Shown here piece after piece: positions 20,573 through 29,690 of a stretch of DNA of 64,000 nucleotides (position 1 is its first letter; each line of letters starts with the position of its first letter). The notes under the pieces are model-generated. The model ran no database searches and was not told the DNA's origin. It saw only the letters and a list, made by a program, of their open reading frames with translations. The position numbers were made by a program, and so were the translations under genes. Source of the stretch: an uncultured Sphingomonadaceae bacterium (GTDB taxonomy: Bacteria > Pseudomonadota > Alphaproteobacteria > Sphingomonadales > Sphingomonadaceae); assembly GCA_947489315.1 (NCBI GenBank), contig CANLCX010000001.1, positions 871,501 to 935,500 of the forward strand. Direction: 5' to 3'.

Positions 20573-21160
20573 ATGAAAATCAATATATTCGCCGTTGGCG
20601 CGCTTTTTGTTATTTCAGTTGCCGGTCACGGCTGCACCCAAGAGGTCGAAAATATTGCATCGGAACAAGACGCAAAAGACGCCGCCAAAGAAAGTCTCGG
20701 CAACGCAGCAGACGATGCGAAAGGCGCGGCCCAAAAAGCAATGGAGGCGGCAAAAATGGCGGTCATCGCTGCTAAACTGGCGGTCTGTTCAGAGGCCCAG
20801 AAAGACAGGGAGGCGGCCGCTCAAATGGCGTCCAATGCAGAGGCTGCGGCCATACAGGCGCAAACAGATATCAAGATTATCAACGCGGAAATCGGTACAG
20901 CTATTAGTGAAAATGCGAGAAAAGCCGAGGAACTGGCAGAAAAGGCAGTAACCGAAACGCGCGAAGCCGTGCGCAAAACGATCCAGTCTGTCGAAGCTGG
21001 TGCTAAATCCGATGCTGCTGCCGCTGAAGCGGCCGCTGCCGAGGCTCAAAAGGCCGTAATCAAGGCCGCTGCCGCTGCAGCGGACGCCAGCAAAGCTGCG
21101 GAAGCAGCGGCAAAAGAAACTTGGGAAAAAGAGATGCGGGAGACCGAACCGGAAAACTAG
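20573..21160 (+). CDS. Ala/Lys/Glu-rich coiled-coil lipoprotein-like protein
   Basis: Signal MKINIFAVGALFVISVAGHGC; continuous AAxxA heptad-like sequence. Confidence 0.65.
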   Translation: MKINIFAVGALFVISVAGHGCTQEVENIASEQDAKDAAKESLGNAADDAKGAAQKAMEAAKMAVIAAKLAVCSEAQKDREAAAQMASNAEAAAIQAQTDIKIINAEIGTAISENARKAEELAEKAVTETREAVRKTIQSVEAGAKSDAAAAEAAAAEAQKAVIKAAAAAADASKAAEAAAKETWEKEMRETEPEN

Positions 21161-21200
21161 CCTGTCAATCACGCTTTGGTTTGTCGACAGGCTAGTTTTC
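21152..21200 (+). terminator. Terminator-like perfect 15-bp inverted repeat overlapping the stop codon
   Basis: gaaaactagcctgtc (21152-21166) / gacaggctagttttc (21186-21200). Confidence 0.7.
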
Positions 21201-21604
21201 AAGCGATTGGAGGCAGATATGCATGTGGCCTCGAAAAAGGTCTATCATCTAAACAGCCTACATTTTCTCGAGGCCGGAGCTGGATGATTGCGCTCGGCAT
21301 CATGACAACAATCATGGATTCAGACGCAATCCTGCTTCCGTTATTCAGTAGCCTTGCGGTAGCCATAATCATCGGGTTCAATCTTACTCTGGCTGGCATT
21401 GCTCAGGTCATAGTGGCTTCGCCCCCCCCCCCCCCCCAAGCTCCAACGAACCCTTTGCAGATTTCGACCCATTCGGGTGACGATCCACGGTGGCCGAAGG
21501 ATACCTCCCACGTCTTCGGGCGGCGATATTGAATATCGCCGCCCAATAGCGGACGGACAGCAGACTAAACATTGCAGCCTTCCAACAAGGCGGGGCTTAA
21601 CGTT

Positions 21605-21634
21605 CGCTATGGGCGCAAAAGCAGACATTAGAAT
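21605..21634. repeat. Dispersed repeat, copy 2 (cgctatgggcgcaaaagcagacattagaat)
   Basis: 29/30 identity with 12090..12119; hairpin arm partly lost. Confidence 0.75.
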
Positions 21635-21666
21635 AATTGTCCTCGATTACACTCCGATCATTCACC

Positions 21667-22015
21667 TTAAGCTTCAGGCGAATGCCAAACCGGTGATCCG
21701 TGGGCGCGTTCTTGCCCCGTCAGTTCGGTATTTTCGGGTAAGCTTGTACCGTATTTCAGAGCATCAAATGCCGGCCAACGTGGGGTTGGGATTTCTAGGG
21801 CATGAACATAGTAAAAGGCGCGTTCGGTTGGATCAAAATCTGGATCGGTCCAGATCGTCTGCAATTTGCCTTTGTTATCACGCCAACCTTTGACGATCTG
21901 TGTGCGGTTGAGATGGGCTCCATCCGAATCTTTAAGCGCGGTGACTAAGAAACGAGGTGCCTGTCTTTCACCACCCGTGATATTCCCGCCCTTGGGAGCA
22001 GCGCGATCATATACA
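21667..22015 (-). pseudogene. C-terminal remnant of a DUF3604 family protein
   Basis: [116 protein letters not shown]; in-frame stop directly upstream. Confidence 0.75.
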
Positions 22016-22126
22016 GGCTAAAATGGCCAATGATCTTGATGGCCTGAAACGCTGGCACCAGATGCACTTTCATATATCGATTAACTTAGGAGTTTAGTTG
22101 AACCCAAGCAGCCAGCGCGTACTGCC

Positions 22127-22274
22127 GAGGAAGCGGGGATAAAAACCAATGCCGATTCCGCAAAAACCAAGGTATTAGCTCAAAATGGCAGTGATTAAGG
22201 CCGCTGCTGCTGATCCGAGCAAGGCTGCAGAAGCTGCAGCTAAGGAGACCGAGGATAACGAAATGAAGGAATAG
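22127..22274 (+). pseudogene. Decayed paralogue of the C-terminus of the 20573..21160 lipoprotein
   Basis: EEAGIKTNADSAKTKVLAQ, frameshift, MAVIKAAAADPSKAAEAAAKETEDNEMKE*, versus VEAGAKSDAAAAEAAAAEAQKAVIKAAAAAADASKAAEAAAKETWEKEMRE. Confidence 0.75.
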
Positions 22275-22400
22275 AGACAACTGAAGGCCATAACTTCTAG
22301 ACGCAACGATAGGGACTATTACGGATTACCGCGCTGAACTCCAGACATCATATTCGCCGGATCACCATGACTCGACAGGATAACCTAAAGGAAATTCGTA

Positions 22401-22988
22401 ATGTCAGTTTCGACAAAACACCCAAAGGCACCACAACATAAAGAGAACCACGATTTGATCGTGAGCAAGAGTATTCCCCTGACAACGCGATCCGGATTTG
22501 AATTCCATGTCCGGCCCGTCACGCCTTCGGATGAAGAGGGGCTCGCGGAGTTTTTCAATCATGTAACCAAGGATGATCTGCGCTTTCGCTTTCTGTCTCC
22601 GATACCGGAAGTTGGTAAAGAGATGTTGTCTTACCTGATCAATGTCGATCATGATCATAAGGAAGATTTTCTCGCTCTTGATATTGATGACAAGACGATC
22701 ATTGCCAGTGCGATGATAGGTGCGAATGAGGATAAGTCTGTCGCCGAAGTCGCGATTGTTGTGCACAGCGACTATAAGCATCGCGGCATGAGCTGGACCT
22801 TCCTGGAATATGTCGCCAGCGAAGCCAGAAGAAGCGGCATCAAGAAATTACAGTCCATCGAAAGTCGAGAAAATCACGCGGCAATCGAACTGGAACGCGA
22901 AATGGGCTTCACCGCCAAAAGCTATCCCGGCGACGCGACGCTGATGTTGTTGGAGTTTGACCTTACTACCAACAATCCGGACGCCTGA
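22401..22988 (+). CDS. GNAT family N-acetyltransferase
   Basis: FHVRPVTPSDEEGLAEFFNHVTKDDLRFRFLSP; EVAIVVHSDYKHRGMSWTFLEYVASEARRSGI. Confidence 0.88.
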   Translation: MSVSTKHPKAPQHKENHDLIVSKSIPLTTRSGFEFHVRPVTPSDEEGLAEFFNHVTKDDLRFRFLSPIPEVGKEMLSYLINVDHDHKEDFLALDIDDKTIIASAMIGANEDKSVAEVAIVVHSDYKHRGMSWTFLEYVASEARRSGIKKLQSIESRENHAAIELEREMGFTAKSYPGDATLMLLEFDLTTNNPDA

Positions 22989-23015
22989 AAAAGGGCCGTC
23001 GTCGGTGTAACGATG

Positions 23016-23056
23016 CCATCGGGATCTGATGATTTTTCAGGTCCCGATGGTTTTAT
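23016..23056 (+). terminator. Rho-independent terminator downstream of the GNAT gene
   Basis: ccatcggga ... tcccgatgg followed by ttttatt. Confidence 0.75.
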
Positions 23057-23065
23057 TCAATCATC

Positions 23066-23509
23066 CTACACGTCATGCTTCTCAAGCATCTTGGCCAGCG
23101 GCTCTGATTCATGCGGACCAAAGGCCTTGGCAATTTCTGCCAGTAATTTCTGGCTCGTTTCCGGTCTTAGGTTCTGACGTATAACGCCCAATGCGCGCGG
23201 CGCCGCGACCAACACCAGGCCCACTTTAGAATCGCGCGCTATCTGATCAATCCGCTCGGCCGCCTCCCGGGCAAAGCGGTCCTCCGCCTGCTGGTGCAAA
23301 TCAGTCTGCTCATAGGCGCCTTTGCGCGGACTTGTGCTCTGCGAGCTGCGGCCCGGTCGGTCTGTACCCAGTTCGGATGACCGGGGCGTAGGATCCTGAT
23401 GTTCTTCCACAAGTTCCAAGGCGGGCTTGAATGCCTCGCCAATATTGCGGAAAATCGACATGCGCGATCCATCGACCGCGACGATCAAACTACCATTGCG
23501 TATCAGCAC
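23066..23509 (-). CDS. Host attachment family protein
   Basis: LIVAVDGSRMSIFRNIGEAFKPALELVEEHQDPTPRSSELGTDRPGRSSQS...; HQQAEDRFAREAAERIDQIA. Confidence 0.82.
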   Translation of the reverse strand: MLIRNGSLIVAVDGSRMSIFRNIGEAFKPALELVEEHQDPTPRSSELGTDRPGRSSQSTSPRKGAYEQTDLHQQAEDRFAREAAERIDQIARDSKVGLVLVAAPRALGVIRQNLRPETSQKLLAEIAKAFGPHESEPLAKMLEKHDV

Positions 23510-23778
23510 ATATTTTTCCTGTATTTGAGTTCAAGCCCTAAGCTGTATCGAGATACAGCATGTTACAAGTTACGTTGCAATGACATTAAATTACGACGAC
23601 TGGGGTCGCTGTTGCGATAGGTATTGTTACGGATGAAGCGTCAGGAAGTGATGGATATCAAAACAGATCGTCAGGCCTGACGGTCCCGCTCCGAACAAAT
23701 ACGTAAAGACATATGACGCCCGCTCATTGAGATTGGACCATCTGGTTCTAACCAACCGTAATCCGATGGGAGATAATC

Positions 23779-24372
23779 ATGCCCCTCACGCTCAACCTCC
23801 GCAAACACGCTGCCAAGATGATGGCGTTGATGCTCACGCTCGTGCTTGTCGCCTGTGCGACCGCGACACCTTATCAACCCAATCTCTATGGGCAAAAAGT
23901 CTCTGGCGGCTATTCCGACAAACGTCTTGCTGATGATCGATACCGGGTCAGTTTCGCGGGCAATATTTTTACTTCGCGTGACCGGGTGGAAGGCTATTTG
24001 CTCTACCGGGCCGCCGAACTGACCGATCAAAATGGCTATGATTGGTTTATGCTGGTGGACCACAGGACCGAGCGTGAGCGCCGGACCTATGTCGATCGCT
24101 CTCCCCGTTATGATCCGTGGTATGGCGTCGGCTACAGCTATTGGCAGCCGCATTGGCGCTACTATCGCGGGCGCAGCTGGACAACCTGGCATCCGCATCT
24201 TGGTCATCGATTCTGGACTTATGACGTTGATGTCCGGACGGTCGAAAAATTCGAAGCCCATGCCGAGGTAAAAATGGGCAGGGGGCCGATGCCGGAAGAT
24301 GGCCAGCGCGCGTTTAATGCCGATAAAGTTCTAGCCGATCTGGGGCCAACGATTGAGTGGCCGAAAGGCTGA
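23779..24372 (+). CDS. CC0125/CC1285-type lipoprotein
   Basis: Lipobox LVACATATPYQP; GGYSDKRLADDRYRVSFAGN; WYGVGYSYWQPHWRYY. Confidence 0.75.
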   Translation: MPLTLNLRKHAAKMMALMLTLVLVACATATPYQPNLYGQKVSGGYSDKRLADDRYRVSFAGNIFTSRDRVEGYLLYRAAELTDQNGYDWFMLVDHRTERERRTYVDRSPRYDPWYGVGYSYWQPHWRYYRGRSWTTWHPHLGHRFWTYDVDVRTVEKFEAHAEVKMGRGPMPEDGQRAFNADKVLADLGPTIEWPKG

Positions 24373-24463
24373 ATATTTGTCCACGTCTAGTGGCAATTAC
24401 GTAATGACCGCGAGTTCTGAGAGGCATATTTTGATCCGCAACAATGAAGAAGGAGTGAGAGAG

Positions 24464-24826
24464 ATGAATAAAGAAGCAACGTTAAGCCATCCCCAACATG
24501 ATCATGATTACGGCAGTCAGATCGCCGTCATCCGCAGCGATTTGGACCGTTTGCAAGGCGATATTCGCAAGTTAAAGGACGATGTTGCTGAAGACGCATC
24601 CGAACGGATGAAGCAATTCACCGAACAGGCGACAGAAACGCTGCGGGAAAAGAGCGAGGTGCTCAAAGAGCGCAGCGAACAACTCCGCGCAGCCGGCGAG
24701 CAACAAAAAGAAGTGATTGCTAGCGAAGTACAGCAACATCCCTTTGCCAGTGTCTTGGCCGCAACGGGCGCTGGTCTGGCCATTGGCGCCCTTGCCATGT
24801 GGGCCCAAAATGGCATTAAATCCTAA
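24464..24826 (+). CDS. DUF883-like membrane-anchored protein
   Basis: Coiled-coil plus C-terminal QQHPFASVLAATGAGLAIGALAMW. Confidence 0.65.
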   Translation: MNKEATLSHPQHDHDYGSQIAVIRSDLDRLQGDIRKLKDDVAEDASERMKQFTEQATETLREKSEVLKERSEQLRAAGEQQKEVIASEVQQHPFASVLAATGAGLAIGALAMWAQNGIKS

Positions 24827-24834
24827 GAACAGGG

Positions 24835-25014
24835 CTATCGAGAGGGTTCGTCAGGCGCAGGATATTCCGGCGGACGCTCTGCGGGCTGTTCAGGCTGCGG
24901 TGGCGGCATTTCGGGCGCGCTGGGGTCGCTAATCCGATCTGGTTCCAAAGGCGGTGTTTCTGATGGTTTCGGTGTCGGGAATTCATCCGGTTTCTGTTGG
25001 GCAAAATTGATCAT
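24835..25014 (-). CDS. Small proline-rich protein (59 aa)
   Basis: MINFAQQKPDEFPTPKPSETPPLEPDRISDPSAPEMPPPQPEQPAERPPEYPAPDEPSR*, SD-like gagcctctc complement upstream; not in the supplied ORF track. Confidence 0.5.
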   Translation of the reverse strand: MINFAQQKPDEFPTPKPSETPPLEPDRISDPSAPEMPPPQPEQPAERPPEYPAPDEPSR

Positions 25015-25085
25015 GAGAGGCTCCTTGGGCTTCCCGTAACAATGTCTCTAATTCCCCTTTCAAGCTATCCGCAGATTTACGTAAG

Positions 25086-25730
25086 TCAGTGCTGGATAGG
25101 TTTTGCGTTCACGGTTTCACCAGCTTCTGCTGCAAATCCGATCCTCAGCGCTTCAGCTAGGCTCCTGACGCGCAGTTTTTCCATCATATTGGCGCGATAA
25201 ATCTCTACGGTGCGCGGCGAAATACCCAGATCATAGGCGATAGTCTTGTTGGGATAGCCGGTCATTAAACCGTCGAGTACATCCCGTTCTCGACCCGTCA
25301 GACAAGCCAGCCGGACTGTTGCTTCGGAAGATGCCATTTCTTTAAGATCGCTATTTTCTATCCGTTCGAATGCTTCCTCCATCGCCGCCAATAGTGCTTC
25401 TTTCTCATAAGGCTTTTCAAGAAAATTAATCGCCCCGGCGCGCATCGCCTGAACCGCAATTTCCACATCACCATGACCCGTCAGGATGACCACGGGCATA
25501 TCAATGCCTTCTTTGACCATGTGCTGTTGAACCTCAAGCCCGTTCATTTCCGGCATACGGATATCCAGCAGCACGCAGCCGCGTTCAGCATTTTTTGCGA
25601 GCTTCAGAAAAGCGATCCCTGATTCAACCGGGCGCACCTGAAACCCGGCATGGCGCAACATGAAGGCCGCGGACCGGCGTACTGCATCATCATCGTCAAC
25701 GACGTAGACTAAACGTTCATTCAACATCAT
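25086..25730 (-). CDS. fixJ: FixJ-family (REC plus LuxR HTH) response regulator
   Basis: LVYVVDDDDAVRRSAAFMLRHAGFQV; VVILTGHGDVEIAVQAMRAGAINFLEKPY; LTGRERDVLDGLMTGYPNKTIAYDLGISPRTVEIYRANMMEKL. Confidence 0.9.
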   Translation of the reverse strand: MMLNERLVYVVDDDDAVRRSAAFMLRHAGFQVRPVESGIAFLKLAKNAERGCVLLDIRMPEMNGLEVQQHMVKEGIDMPVVILTGHGDVEIAVQAMRAGAINFLEKPYEKEALLAAMEEAFERIENSDLKEMASSEATVRLACLTGRERDVLDGLMTGYPNKTIAYDLGISPRTVEIYRANMMEKLRVRSLAEALRIGFAAEAGETVNAKPIQH

Positions 25731-27249
25731 GTTCTTCCTTATTGGCTTTTAACAGAGTGATACGGAAAATTGTACCCCCTTCCGGATTAGGCTCCGCGTT
25801 TATAGTCCCTTCATGCGCCTCGATAATGGTGCGACAGATTGACAGGCCCAGCCCCATGCCGCTGCTCTTGGTGCTAGTGAAAGGGTCAAAAATTTTCTCA
25901 GCGACGCTCGCATCAATTCCGCTGCCAGTATCCGATATGGCAATTTCTACTTTTTTATTGGGTACAGAGCGGACTGAAATATTGAGATGCTTAACCGGAC
26001 TATCGGCCATCGCTTCAATAGCATTGCGCATCAGGTTGATCATCACTTGCTGAATCTGCACCCGGTCGGCAAAGACGTGATTAGTATCTGGATCGATCGT
26101 GATCGAAAATCCAATGCCTTTGTCATAAGCGCCAACCAAACCTAACGTTGTGGCATCCTCGACCAGCTGCGCAATGGACAAGAGTTCGCGGTTAATCTCT
26201 CCCTTGGCAACAAATTCGCGCAGCCGTCTTACGATGGTGCCGGCGCGCAAGCTTTCGGATACGCTTTCCTGCAAGGCCTCGTGAAGAAATTCCTTGTTAT
26301 CCTCCACCCCGCTATCGAGCATGTCGCGCGCCGCAGAAAGATAGTTGGAAATCGCAGCAAGCGGTTGGTTAATTTCATGGGCTAGGGAAGATGCCAGGGT
26401 TCCGACAGCGCTAAGCCGCGAAGAATGTAGCAAATCGGCCTGCAAGGCCTGTAATTCTGCTGCGGTATTACGCTGTTCAGTGAGATCGATGATAAAGCCG
26501 GTGAACAGACGATGGCCGCCTGTTTTTGCTTCCCCAACGGCCAGTCGCATGGGAAAAATAGTACCATCTTTTTTCTGCCCCTCGACGGTGCGGCCAATCC
26601 CGATAATCCGTTTCTCCCCCGTACGGATATAGCGCTCGACATAACTATCATGTTCTTCATGATAGGGCGGCGGCATCAGCATGTTGATATTCTTGCCGAG
26701 CACTTCGTTTTCCGGATAACCAAACAAGTCTTCGGCCGCTGCGCTGAACGAGGTTATTCGACATTTCTCGTCTATCACCACCATCGGATCAGGAACCGTG
26801 TCCAATATCGACTCCAATATCGCAGTGGATTGTTCGGCAACCTCCAACGTGTTTTGCCAATCTGATATATCACGGGCCGTAATGACGATGGCGCTAATTT
26901 GGCCATCATGCTCTTTCAGAGGTGCGAGCCGAAATTCCAGAAGATGAGAGATACCATCCAGAGACTGTATTTCAATCTGCAGAGGCTTGCCGACTTGCGT
27001 AGTATCGCCGCTGAGAACAGACTCAAAAGCATCTTTGAAAACAGGACGATAAGGTTCGGAAATCAATGACATGGGTTCGCGTTTAGGCAAGTCTTCCAGG
27101 CGCTTAACTCCAATCAGGTCAAGGCCGGCCTGATTTAGATCAATCATTTGCATATCGGGGTCGTTAACGATGACATATTCGGGCAAGGTCGACAGCACAG
27201 CTTCTAAATAAGCCGATCGGTCAATCTGATCCAATCCGAAAGCGCGCAC
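25717..27249 (-). CDS. fixL: FixL-like PAS sensor histidine kinase
   Basis: PAS ILDTVPDPMVVIDEKCRITSFSAAAEDLFGYPENEVLGKNINMLMPPPYHEEHDSYVERYIRTGEKRIIGIGRTVEGQKKDGTIFPMRLAVGEA; H-box SSLAHEINQPLAAISNYL. Confidence 0.88.
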   Translation of the reverse strand: MRAFGLDQIDRSAYLEAVLSTLPEYVIVNDPDMQMIDLNQAGLDLIGVKRLEDLPKREPMSLISEPYRPVFKDAFESVLSGDTTQVGKPLQIEIQSLDGISHLLEFRLAPLKEHDGQISAIVITARDISDWQNTLEVAEQSTAILESILDTVPDPMVVIDEKCRITSFSAAAEDLFGYPENEVLGKNINMLMPPPYHEEHDSYVERYIRTGEKRIIGIGRTVEGQKKDGTIFPMRLAVGEAKTGGHRLFTGFIIDLTEQRNTAAELQALQADLLHSSRLSAVGTLASSLAHEINQPLAAISNYLSAARDMLDSGVEDNKEFLHEALQESVSESLRAGTIVRRLREFVAKGEINRELLSIAQLVEDATTLGLVGAYDKGIGFSITIDPDTNHVFADRVQIQQVMINLMRNAIEAMADSPVKHLNISVRSVPNKKVEIAISDTGSGIDASVAEKIFDPFTSTKSSGMGLGLSICRTIIEAHEGTINAEPNPEGGTIFRITLLKANKEEHDVE

Positions 27250-27469
27250 AGTGCAAAGCTCCTCTCATACCCGGAGCATCAGATATACTATGAATTTCCA
27301 GTCATTCCCAAATGTTAAATCGCTCATGATCTAAGCATGAGGAACAGCGAAGTACGAAATACGTAAAACTACGTAGGGAACACCACTGATTTTATCTACC
27401 GGGCAAAAATAATATCTCCTTTTGGCAGCGGCAGAGTGAAAAGATTCAAGGCCGAGAAAGGAACTGACA

Positions 27470-27985
27470 ATGACCAAGAAGAAAATGAAATTACCAGCTG
27501 AAACCGGCAGTTCACGACGCACGAATATCCCGGTCCAGGCCAGCAATGTCTGGGAACCGCTCAACCGACTACGCGACGAGTTTGACCGGATGTTTGATGA
27601 CACGCCGGGTAATGCTTTTGGTTCCAGAATGCTGCAAAAATTCTATGACAATGCCGACCCGGCTGTCGAAATGCGCGACAAGAAGGATGAATATGAACTG
27701 GTTGCTGAAGTACCAGGCATGAGCAGCGAAGATATCGATATCAAGCTATCCGACGGCATGCTTCGCCTGTCGGGCGAAAAATCCGAAAGCCATGAGGAAA
27801 CAGGCGAAAGCTTCCTATTCTCAGAGCGGCATTATGGAATGTTTGAACGGGCAATCAAATTACCTACCGGTATCGATCATCAAAAAATCAGTGCTGAAGC
27901 CAAGGATGGCCTGCTGACAGTCCACCTTCCCAAAAGCGCCGAAGCGCTTGAAAAAGAACGAAAGATCCCGATCAATACCGCATAG
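27470..27985 (+). CDS. Hsp20/alpha-crystallin small heat-shock protein
   Basis: EMRDKKDEYELVAEVPGMSSEDIDIKLSDGMLRLSGEK; SFLFSERHYGMFERAIKLP. Confidence 0.95.
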   Translation: MTKKKMKLPAETGSSRRTNIPVQASNVWEPLNRLRDEFDRMFDDTPGNAFGSRMLQKFYDNADPAVEMRDKKDEYELVAEVPGMSSEDIDIKLSDGMLRLSGEKSESHEETGESFLFSERHYGMFERAIKLPTGIDHQKISAEAKDGLLTVHLPKSAEALEKERKIPINTA

Positions 27986-28128
27986 ACAGCGGATTGAGAA
28001 GGTACGCAGGTCGCCTTTCTATCCCCTCAAGCGCCCCTTCCCCCCCACTCCCCCCAACGGGCGTACAAAGGAGGAAGGGCGGCCTGTATCCACTTTCCAT
28101 TTTGACATAACGGGGAGAATTTCTGCAC

Positions 28129-28971
28129 ATGGCTGATATCAAGACGACACACAAACCCATCCTTCTCGCGACCGATATGACGGCCCGCTGTGATCGCGCT
28201 TTTGATCGCGCGCTGATGCTGGCGAAGATATGGGAAACGCGCTTGATCGTTGTCCATGTACTTGATCCCAAACAGGCCAAGAAAAAGGGACTGGTCCCGA
28301 AAGAGGCGCGGGTCCAGTTGGAAGAAGAATTGCCCGAAACCGATGTGGATGTGCAATTCATTATCGAAATGGGCCATGTCGGCGAGTTAGTGATTGAGAC
28401 CGCCAAGCGGGAGCGCTGCGGGCTAATCGTGACGGGCGTGGGCCATTATGACGGATTTAGTGATATTTTCCTGGGATCACCGGTTGATCATATCGTGCGT
28501 CATGCCGATGTGCCGGTGCTGATCATCAAGCGCAAGCCGGCAAAACCCTATCGCAATATAATGATTGCGACCGACTTCTCCCATTGTTCCATGACAGCGC
28601 TGAACACTGCTGCAGAAATGTTCCCGGACATACCGCTGCATCTCGTCCACGCCTATAATGTGCCCTATAGTGGCTGGCTAAAATCCGATCAGGTCGCGAA
28701 GGATATAGGCTCTGAGGAAACCAAATTAATGGAACGGTTTCTGGCTCAAACCACGATCAACAACGCTACCTACAAACGTCTAGAGGCTTCCAATGAAAAG
28801 GGAGAACTGGGCGTCGTCCTTTTCAAAAAGATTAAGGAATTGAAATCGGATCTGGTGGTATTGGGAACCCATGGCAAAAGCGGTTTCATGCGGGCTAGCA
28901 TGGGCAATAATGCGCGGGTGCTATTGGGCTGGCTCAAGCAGGATGTGATGATGGTGCGCGATTCGCAGTAG
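28129..28971 (+). CDS. Universal stress protein (two UspA domains)
   Basis: ILLATDMTARCDRAFDRALMLA; NIMIATDFSHCSMTALNTAAEMF; VVLGTHGKSGFMRASMGNNARVLL. Confidence 0.93.
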   Translation: MADIKTTHKPILLATDMTARCDRAFDRALMLAKIWETRLIVVHVLDPKQAKKKGLVPKEARVQLEEELPETDVDVQFIIEMGHVGELVIETAKRERCGLIVTGVGHYDGFSDIFLGSPVDHIVRHADVPVLIIKRKPAKPYRNIMIATDFSHCSMTALNTAAEMFPDIPLHLVHAYNVPYSGWLKSDQVAKDIGSEETKLMERFLAQTTINNATYKRLEASNEKGELGVVLFKKIKELKSDLVVLGTHGKSGFMRASMGNNARVLLGWLKQDVMMVRDSQ

Positions 28972-28992
28972 GGCGAATCCAATAATTCCGTT

Positions 28993-29607
28993 TCAACCTT
29001 TATCGGCATATAGCAGTCGGCCGGTGCCGAGCCGCTGGAGAATTTCCTGCAGGTCTGTTTCCGAAAAGGCAAAACAACCTTGGCTGCGCCCGATTTTCCC
29101 GTGCTGGCTGACCATCTTGTTATCGACATACCAGGCGCCGTGGATCACAATAGCGCGCTGATAGGCTAAATCATTGCTCGGATCGAGGCCCGTCAGACGC
29201 CGGGATCTGCCATGTTTTCCGACATAAGCTTCGGCAGTCATATAGCTGCCGCCGGAAGAGGCTTCGGAGCCAGGGACATTTGAAAATTGCTGCAACCAGC
29301 CGGTATGCTTTTTGTCTGATCCCTTGCCATGTGCCACCAACAAAGATGTAGTGCGACCGTTCATCAGATTCACCAGATGAAAACGCGGTTTGGCCGAGTG
29401 CAGCGCGTAATCCGCGATCCCGATAATATCTTTATGCACTATCGTAGTGTCGTGCGCTTCCAAAGCCGCTTTGGCTTTGGCCAGCAATTTGGGATGAAGC
29501 AGAGAGGGCGCTTTGGCGACGGCCGGCAAGGCAGGCGATAAAAGCGCACCCAAACCAGTGCCGAGCCCCACGAGGCCTGTTTTCAATATTGTTCTGCGCT
29601 TCATCAT
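28993..29607 (-). CDS. Murein L,D-transpeptidase catalytic domain family protein
   Basis: IHGAWYVDNKMVSQHGKIGRSQGCFAFSETDLQEIL. Confidence 0.88.
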   Translation of the reverse strand: MMKRRTILKTGLVGLGTGLGALLSPALPAVAKAPSLLHPKLLAKAKAALEAHDTTIVHKDIIGIADYALHSAKPRFHLVNLMNGRTTSLLVAHGKGSDKKHTGWLQQFSNVPGSEASSGGSYMTAEAYVGKHGRSRRLTGLDPSNDLAYQRAIVIHGAWYVDNKMVSQHGKIGRSQGCFAFSETDLQEILQRLGTGRLLYADKG

Positions 29608-29690
29608 AATATTCTAACAAAATCCGCGATAGATGGGATTATGTAGTTATACCTATTGTGGGAAGGAACGGCGCCCGAAACAAGGGATGG

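Noticed and set aside
21176-21532. RND-transporter remnant in the poly-C ORF
   Set aside because: DAILLPLFSSLAVAIIIGF vaguely resembles RND transmembrane sequence but is too short and hydrophobic to assign.
28021-28075. C-rich tract (gcgccccttcccccccactccccccaacggg) as a regulatory element
   Set aside because: Low-complexity, no symmetry or partner copy found.
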